From GCA-2720975 sp964467985 (lineage in GTDB: Bacteria; Planctomycetota; UBA1135; GCA-002686595): DNA of 64,000 bases. Both the position numbers and the translations under genes were made by a program. Below, in pieces: positions 60,808 to 64,000 of the stretch. The stretch is from NCBI GenBank assembly GCA_964467985.1, contig CAYXTP010000010.1:97620-161619 (forward strand). The letters run 5' to 3'. The notes below the pieces were generated by a model that was not told the DNA's origin, ran no database searches, and worked only from the letters and a program-made list of their open reading frames with translations. Each line of letters starts with the position of its first letter. Position 1 is the first letter of the stretch.

Positions 60808-61902
60808 GTGAACCACGTATCCACCCCAACCCCCTGTCTCTCCCTAATCGCCTGCCTGATCGCCCTCGCGTGCGGGCCGCCCCTACACAGCACGCAGGCC
60901 GCGACCAAGGGCCAAGAGGTTGCCTTTGCGTTTTGGAACTTGGAGAACCTGTTCGACTGCGAGGACGACTCCGACAACAGCGGGGACGACTCCCATACAC
61001 CCGCTCAGGGTTGGACCGTTGACCGCTACGGGTTGAAAATCACCCACTTGGCAGAGGCCATTGATGCGCTGGACGTGCAATTGCTGGGCGTCTGCGAAGT
61101 CGAAAATCGCCGGGTCCTGAAAGACCTGGTGGGTCACCCAGCCCTCAAGGGGCGCGGCTATCGCATCGCCCATTTGGACACCCCGGACTCACGCGGAATC
61201 GACTTGGGACTGCTCGTGGCCAGTCCCCTTCGAATCGTGGGCAAGCCGATCCTGCACCCGATTGATCTTGGCAAGGATGAACGACCCACCCGCGGGATCC
61301 TCGAAGCACGGGTCCAGGTCGGTTCCAAGACCTTGACCGTACTCGTCAACCACTGGCCCTCGCGTTTCGGAGGTCGCGCCGCCTCTGCCCCGCGCCGCGC
61401 ACGGGCCGCGAAAGTCTTGCGATCCATCGTCGACACCCAGATGCGGATCGGCGCAAGACTGCAACAGGAGGCCGAGATCCTGATCCTGGGCGACTTCAAC
61501 GACGACCCATTCGACACGTCCATCCGCGACGTACTCAGAGCCGTGCGCGAACTGCGTGCCGTGACGCATCCCTTCAACCGTCTGACAAGCAATGAGGACC
61601 AGACGGCGCCGCGCCTCTACAACCCCACCTGGTCCCTGCTTGCGGATGGCGATTCCGGGACCTACTACTACTGGAACGAATGGACCTGGAACGTGTTCGA
61701 TCAGGTCATCGTCAGTCCAGGCCTGGTCGATGGCCGGGGCCTTGAATACGTACCGAATTCCCTTCGCGTTCACGCTCCCGCCTTTCTGCGCGACACGGAA
61801 GAGAACGCCCACCGCCCCGCCCCGTTCCGCAAGTTCAAGGGCGAGTGGGAAGAGGGCTACAGCGACCACTTCGCCGTGCGGGGTGTGCTGGTGAGCATGT
61901 AG
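60808..61902 (+). CDS. Secreted endonuclease/exonuclease/phosphatase-family protein
   Basis: A 364-residue protein from a GTG at 60808. Signal peptide (about 1-31). The fold shows AFWNLENLFD (N-terminal Asn of the family), VCEVENRRVL (Glu metal ligand), VNHWPSRFGG (catalytic His), LILGDFNDDPFD (Asp-Phe-Asn motif) and SDHFAVRG (final Asp-His). The family includes DNase I-like nucleases and sphingomyelinase-like phosphatases. The export signal suggests extracellular nucleic acid or phospholipid as substrate. Convergent with the GNAT gene. Confidence 0.88.
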   Translation: MNHVSTPTPCLSLIACLIALACGPPLHSTQAATKGQEVAFAFWNLENLFDCEDDSDNSGDDSHTPAQGWTVDRYGLKITHLAEAIDALDVQLLGVCEVENRRVLKDLVGHPALKGRGYRIAHLDTPDSRGIDLGLLVASPLRIVGKPILHPIDLGKDERPTRGILEARVQVGSKTLTVLVNHWPSRFGGRAASAPRRARAAKVLRSIVDTQMRIGARLQQEAEILILGDFNDDPFDTSIRDVLRAVRELRAVTHPFNRLTSNEDQTAPRLYNPTWSLLADGDSGTYYYWNEWTWNVFDQVIVSPGLVDGRGLEYVPNSLRVHAPAFLRDTEENAHRPAPFRKFKGEWEEGYSDHFAVRGVLVSM

Positions 61903-61929
61903 CCCAGAGAACCTGACCGAAATCGGGGG

Positions 61930-62472
61930 CTAGCCCTCATCCCGCACCGACGTCTTGCCTGCCGAGCCGCTCCACTCATCCGCCAGCAGCGCCCAGCGCT
62001 CGTGGTCACACCAACGCCCCGCAACTTCCAAATAGCGCGGCGAGAACCCCTCGCGCCGAAATCCGAGCCGCTTGACCAAGGCAAGCGATCGTTGGTTGCC
62101 CGGTTGCACATTGGCCTCCACCCGGTGCAGGCCTTCCTCACCAAACAACCGCTCGAGCACTGCTGTCAGACCCCGAGTCATGACACCCCTGCCGGCATGC
62201 GGTGCAAACGCGTAGAACCCCAGGTACGCGCTTTGAAAGTGCCCACGCACGACTTCGCTGGCGTTGACCACACCTGCCAGCTCTCCGGAGCCCGCCAACC
62301 TCACGAGAAAGCAGCGCATACGCTCGTCCCGCGATCTTCCTAGGTAGCGGTCAAACGACCCTGCCGTGTCCGGCGGCTGCATCCATTCGCCATGCAACTC
62401 GCGACTAGCGTGGACGGCGGCCAGAAATTCGTCCCGATCACTGCTTGCTGGAGGCCGAATGAGAACGTCCAT
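61930..62472 (-). CDS. GNAT-family acetyltransferase, RimJ-like
   Basis: A 180-residue acetyltransferase. GVVNASEVVRG, then AYLGFYAFAPHAGRGVMTRGL (acetyl-CoA pyrophosphate loop, R/Q-x-x-G-x-G/A), then EANVQPGNQRSLALVKRLGFRREG typical of the RimJ/RimL subgroup, which acetylates ribosomal-protein N termini. The start at 62472 (MDVLIRPPAS) matches the fold start. The substrate is not settled; GNATs of this group also act on antibiotics or small molecules. Confidence 0.88.
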   Translation of the reverse strand: MDVLIRPPASSDRDEFLAAVHASRELHGEWMQPPDTAGSFDRYLGRSRDERMRCFLVRLAGSGELAGVVNASEVVRGHFQSAYLGFYAFAPHAGRGVMTRGLTAVLERLFGEEGLHRVEANVQPGNQRSLALVKRLGFRREGFSPRYLEVAGRWCDHERWALLADEWSGSAGKTSVRDEG

Positions 62473-62769
62473 GGCTGCCACCATAGCGCTCTGACTCCGC
62501 TCTCGTCCCATGCCGGACTGTGGGGACTGTCCGGCGAGAAATCCCACCGTGGATCGCGGTCTCAATGCGAGACCATGATCGTCAGCACAGGCTTCTCGTT
62601 GATCCAAGCCGCCCCAAGAGCGCTGAATCCGTGCAATACTGTCACACCATCGGCCAGATGATGAATCGCGCGGCATCTTGCGGTGGATCACCCCGATCTC
62701 GCGAATTCACCGTCCTACTCGACCCACAACCTCGGGTCGCTCATCCCCAGCAGTTGCCCAGAAAATCAC

Positions 62770-64000
62770 ATGAACCTCAGCAGAATCCGACTCACGGCCG
62801 CAGCGCTTCTAACCCTGCAAGCGAGCTCTTTCGCTCAGACAACGGACTTCGTCGTCGTCAGCAAACTGCAACTACACGAGCAAACGTCCGCAACCCAGGT
62901 CTCGCTCATCCCGTTCCTGCCCTTCGGGTGTGACCTGAGTGTGGAAGATCTCCCCACGTTGACGCCTGCGCCTTCTGTTACCGGGCCGATTTCCGTCAGT
63001 GAACCCACCCACAACGGTGGAGTGCTCGGCTACAACACATCCATCGGCGAGTGGGGATACGGCTTCCCAAACTTCAACAACTACGGGACACAGACCAAGG
63101 CTGAACTCGACTCACTCTTTGGCTCGGGGGTGTACACGTTTAGTGTCAATGGCGTATCCGTACCGCTGAACCTCACGGGTGAAGTGTACCCGTCCAGCGC
63201 TCCCACGATGACCCTCACAGGCGGGTACTGGGATAGCGGGAAGTACTACGTAGAGGTGGGACAAACGCTCACGATCACGACCAGCGCCTACCTTGAGTTT
63301 GGAACGAACGCGGAGGATGTCGTGTGGATTGAACTCCTTGGTTGCGACTACTCCGACGAGATGTTCAGTTTCGCAGGAGGGGGTGGATCCAATTCTGTCT
63401 CTCTGACCATTCCGCCGTATACCCTGTCGAGTGGGCTCCAGTACAAAGCTGAGACTGCTTTCGTTGCGGCCTCGGACTTCCTCGCATCCATCCCGGGCCT
63501 TCCGGGCGCCGCCGGGGCTGCGACCTACGACAAGTCCACGATCTTGGACATCGTGGTAGTCCTTGACGGGGGACTTCTAGGCACCAACTTCTGCGGTCCG
63601 GCCGTCCCCAATTCCAGCGGGTCGCCTGCGGGAATCCAGGCCGGCGGGAGCAACGTAGTCGCCAACAACAACGTGACCCTCGTCGCGACCCAGCTGCCTC
63701 CGAACCAGTTCGGCTTCTTCCTCGTGAGCCAAACTCAGGGCTTCATCACGAATCCGGGAGGAGCCCAGGGCAATTTGTGCTTGGGTGGCGCGATCGGGCG
63801 CTACAGCCGACCGGGCGAAGTGCTTAGTTCGGGCCCATGTGGAACTTTTGCCCTCGCGCTGGACTTGAATGACACCCCTCAGCCCACGGGCCCCGTGGCA
63901 ATCCTCCCGGGTGAAACATGGAGCTTCACGGCCTGGTTCCGGGACGTGAACCCGACCAAGACCTCCAATTTCACTGACGGACTCTCGATTACGTTTCAGT
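62770..64000 (+). CDS. Secreted protein with the shared C-terminal module, cut by the right edge
   Basis: From ATG 62770 the frame is open for at least 410 residues to the window end. Signal peptide of about 23 residues (ALLTLQASSFA), then a beta-rich, Gly/Ser/Thr-rich middle region without a recognised domain. The end shows a C-terminal domain as in the genes at 30444 and 33357: LPPNQFGFFLVSQTQG, GGAQGNLCLGGAIGRY, then GETWSFTAWFRD and FTDGLSITFQ. The preceding part is different from the FG-GAP repeats. The stop codon lies outside the window. Confidence 0.82.
   Translation, partial: MNLSRIRLTAAALLTLQASSFAQTTDFVVVSKLQLHEQTSATQVSLIPFLPFGCDLSVEDLPTLTPAPSVTGPISVSEPTHNGGVLGYNTSIGEWGYGFPNFNNYGTQTKAELDSLFGSGVYTFSVNGVSVPLNLTGEVYPSSAPTMTLTGGYWDSGKYYVEVGQTLTITTSAYLEFGTNAEDVVWIELLGCDYSDEMFSFAGGGGSNSVSLTIPPYTLSSGLQYKAETAFVAASDFLASIPGLPGAAGAATYDKSTILDIVVVLDGGLLGTNFCGPAVPNSSGSPAGIQAGGSNVVANNNVTLVATQLPPNQFGFFLVSQTQGFITNPGGAQGNLCLGGAIGRYSRPGEVLSSGPCGTFALALDLNDTPQPTGPVAILPGETWSFTAWFRDVNPTKTSNFTDGLSITFQ

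Noticed and set aside
1..64000. CRISPR arrays, insertion sequences and rRNA genes
   Set aside because: I saw no regularly spaced direct repeats, transposase motifs or rRNA-like sequence in the window.

Overview
The window is a GC-rich bacterial segment with densely packed genes. It most likely comes from a planctomycete-like bacterium (Planctomycetota). The hints are an ECF sigma factor fused to a membrane anchor and carboxypeptidase-regulatory-like repeats, a sigma/anti-sigma/CHAT-protease operon, three secreted proteins sharing one C-terminal module, a sulfatase, a pyrophosphate-type phosphofructokinase, and mostly weak Shine-Dalgarno sequences. This is inference from gene content; no 16S rRNA is present. 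Two 100-base N runs (18397-18496 and 40815-40914) show that this is a draft scaffold.

Left arm (1-13640). A minus-strand respiratory operon encodes a Rieske protein, a split cytochrome b (b6-like N part plus subunit-IV-like C part) and a hexaheme cytochrome c that runs off the left edge. A membrane-anchored HEAT-repeat protein and a PPi-phosphofructokinase lie upstream. Then come a tRNA-Leu whose anticodon reads AAG, a large membrane-anchored unknown protein, a plus-strand aminotransferase, and a two-gene operon of a HldD-like epimerase and an HD phosphohydrolase.

Accessory block (13641-20203). A two-gene AbiEii-type toxin-antitoxin-like unit sits behind a cluster of TGTACA palindromes. It is followed by a homologue of tRNA-queuosine mannosyltransferase. 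Next is a very long sigma-factor/transmembrane/repeat protein, broken by an assembly gap and by an in-frame TAG.

Acyl-CoA and central metabolism (20294-29224 and 41587-46370). The first is an eight-gene minus-strand run: thiolase, 3-hydroxyacyl-CoA dehydrogenase, secreted cyclophilin, cytoplasmic cyclophilin, enoyl-CoA hydratase, thiolase, fused aconitase/isopropylmalate-isomerase-like enzyme, and LeuB-like dehydrogenase. The second run has thiolase, 3-hydroxyacyl-CoA dehydrogenase, acyl-CoA dehydrogenase, a small HTH protein and a second acyl-CoA dehydrogenase. Together they supply every step of short-chain beta-oxidation (or its reverse).

Middle (29528-41576). This holds a SirB1-like protein, two paralogous FG-GAP secreted proteins flanking a 2-oxoglutarate oxygenase, exonuclease III, a GT87 membrane glycosyltransferase, and a DEAD helicase-ferredoxin-IspH operon. 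Next to the second gap lie truncated DUF481 and metallo-beta-lactamase genes.

Right arm (46789-64000). An ECF sigma factor, a zinc-binding anti-sigma factor and a secreted or membrane CHAT protease form a tight operon, followed by a small secreted protein with its own ribosome-binding site and terminator. Then come ManA, a pseudouridine synthase and two M16 peptidases in one operon, a small membrane protein plus winged-helix regulator pair, RecN, a sulfatase, a secreted endonuclease/phosphatase-family protein, a GNAT acetyltransferase, and a secreted protein that leaves the window at the right edge.
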